DNA of 64,000 nucleotides from the NCBI RefSeq assembly GCF_900102815.1, contig NZ_FNGF01000008.1, positions 104,872 to 168,871 of the forward strand. The letters run 5' to 3'. The notes beneath the pieces were generated by a model. The model was not told where the DNA came from, did not search any database, and worked only from the letters and a program-made list of their open reading frames with translations. Numbering within the stretch: the first letter of the stretch is position 1; each line of letters opens with the position of its first letter. Both the position numbers and the translations under genes were made by a program. Positions 63,161 to 64,000 of this stretch are shown here, in pieces. Source of the DNA: Glycomyces sambucus. GTDB lineage: Bacteria > Actinomycetota > Actinomycetes > Mycobacteriales > Micromonosporaceae.

Positions 63161-63668
63161 GCGGTCGGCGGCCCGGTTCGCTCTGGGGTGATCGGCGCAC
63201 TTGTGCGTTCACACCTTCGGGTGAAACGACCGCCGCGGGGGCCGATTCTTGTCGGACCCCTGCGCAATGCTGGCCGCTACGGTCCCCTGGGTGGGTGGGG
63301 GTTTGGGATGGGAACTCCTACCTAAGCTTCGCGCGCGACAGCGAACGTCCCCAGACGCTCCGGTCCCAGGCCGACCCGGGCTGTCCGGGCCGCCCGAGCC
63401 CGTGCCGGGTTCCGGCCCCGCTCGCCCGCTCCGGTGAAAGCGGCCCCGGTGGGCGGAATTGCGGGGAGTTTCACCTAGTCGGGGAGGGGCACGGCACACA
63501 CCCGCGCTCGCTGGACGGTGGCGACTTCCCGCAGGTCCGATAGACTGTCAGTGGTCGCCCGGATGAACGGGCGGGCGCAATCGCAGGCGGGGCAGCGTTC
63601 GAGCGCCGCCGGTCTGCGGCGGCTCGGTGAGCGGGCCGTACTTTTGCTCAGCCAACTGAGGAGTTGCA
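63077..63668. other. 592-bp gap before purF
   Basis: It contains the 29-bp tandem repeat, repeat copy 4 (63237-63319), and a purF leader. TAGACT at 63541-63546 is a weak -10 candidate without a clear -35, and a stem-loop at about 63599-63626 (CGAGC/GCTCG and GCCGCC/GGCGGC with a bulge) lies between it and purF. No gene is supported. Confidence 0.6.
63237..63319 (+). repeat. Interspersed repeat, copy 4
   Basis: Matches 44375-44457 over its length: GGGGCCGATTCTTGTCGGAC head, ATGCTGGCCGCTA, then GGGTGGGTGGGGGTT. It lies in the gap before purF. Confidence 0.75.
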
Positions 63669-64000
63669 GTGGCCCGAGGTGACGGTCGACTCACCACGGA
63701 ACTCGATCCCGACAGCCCCGGACCTCGCGACGCCTGCGGCGTCGTCGGCATCTGGGCCCCCGGGGAAGAGGTCTCGAAACTCACCTACTTCGGGCTCTAC
63801 GCGTTGCAGCACCGCGGTCAGGAGGCCGCCGGCATCGCGGTCTCCGACGGCGCGCGCACCGTCGTCTACAAGGACCTCGGCCTCGTCGCGCAGGTCTTCG
63901 ACGAGTCCACCCTCGCGCCCCTCCAGGGCCACCTGGCCATCGGCCACGCCCGGTACTCCACCACCGGCGCCCCCACCTGGGAGAACTCCCAGCCCACGAT
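63669..64000 (+). CDS. purF: Amidophosphoribosyltransferase PurF (cut by window edge)
   Basis: First committed enzyme of purine synthesis, making phosphoribosylamine from PRPP and glutamine. Only the first 110 codons are here. A propeptide of 22 residues (MARGDGRLTTELDP onward) precedes Cys23 of DACGVVGI, the N-terminal nucleophile exposed by cleavage. LQHRGQEAAGIAVSDG and GHARYSTTG confirm the glutaminase domain. GAGGAG lies 5 nt before the GTG at 63669. Confidence 0.95.
   Translation, partial: MARGDGRLTTELDPDSPGPRDACGVVGIWAPGEEVSKLTYFGLYALQHRGQEAAGIAVSDGARTVVYKDLGLVAQVFDESTLAPLQGHLAIGHARYSTTGAPTWENSQPT

Noticed and set aside
63541-63668. A riboswitch before purF
   Set aside because: There is a stem-loop, but no guanine, PRPP or other riboswitch core could be recognised by eye.
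1-64000. CRISPR arrays, transposases, prophage genes or a resistance island
   Set aside because: No regularly spaced repeats, no transposase or integrase motifs and no shift in base composition were seen.

Overview
The window is core chromosome from a very GC-rich actinomycete, centred on the replication origin. The signs are the order gyrA-gyrB-dciA-recF-gnd-dnaN-oriC-dnaA-rpmH-rnpA-yidD-yidC-jag-rsmG-parA-parB, TTATCCACA-type DnaA boxes, a bacterial proteasome activator (Bpa), NAD-type inositol-phosphate synthase, an extended ECF sigma/TrxBA cluster, and many leaderless-type starts. The family cannot be fixed from sequence alone; a Glycomyces/Micromonospora-like lineage is an inference. I see no transposase, phage gene, CRISPR array or foreign-looking island.

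Region by region. 1-11.3 kb: replication genes, all on the minus strand, reading from oriC (8484-8874, about 19 DnaA boxes) towards the left edge, where gyrA is cut. 11.3-17.4 kb: plus-strand genes for ribosomal protein L34, RNase P protein, membrane insertion (YidD, YidC), the RNA-binding protein Jag, 16S rRNA methyltransferase RsmG, and the ParAB partition system. Six perfect parS sites lie between 14138 and 19232. 17.5-22.4 kb: two acetyltransferases, a HIT-like protein, and a coupled aminotransferase-D-Ala-D-Ala ligase pair, bounded by a 59-bp inverted repeat. 22.7-29.3 kb: minus-strand cluster murJ / pseudokinase / sigM / anti-sigma-like / trxB / trxA, combining cell-wall lipid II export with envelope and thiol stress control. 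29.3-40.7 kb: cca, a GT87-like membrane protein, class A PBP ponA, padR-ino1, an MFS transporter, a cyclophilin-like membrane protein and plsC. The ponA/padR/ino1/GT87 order matches the mycobacterial Rv0046c-Rv0051 neighbourhood. 40.8-52.5 kb: bpa, tRNA-Leu(CAG), asparaginase, ygfZ, fur, a class IV aminotransferase, a GlcD-type oxidase, a beta-lactamase-fold lipid-side protein, a TM-anchored surface protein, a GT-C-like membrane protein and a PAS-like protein. 52.6-64 kb: arginine deiminase and purine genes purD, purB, purSQL and the start of purF, with a sterol-carrier-like gene and a large membrane protein between them.

The genes are mostly housekeeping. The unusual material is in the control DNA. 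parS sites are embedded in long perfect palindromes that also look like transcription terminators, inside coding regions, and over the parA promoter. A strict TANNNT-6 nt-start-codon layout, implying leaderless mRNAs, recurs at many genes. There is a SigR/SigH-type promoter before trxBA, a PadR operator on the padR-ino1 start site, a 13-bp palindrome around a start codon, and several small interspersed repeats. I did not find a convincing new multigene system; the best leads are the parS/terminator arrangement, a membrane protein with repeated Thr-Gln motifs beside a resident pseudokinase, and the repeat families.
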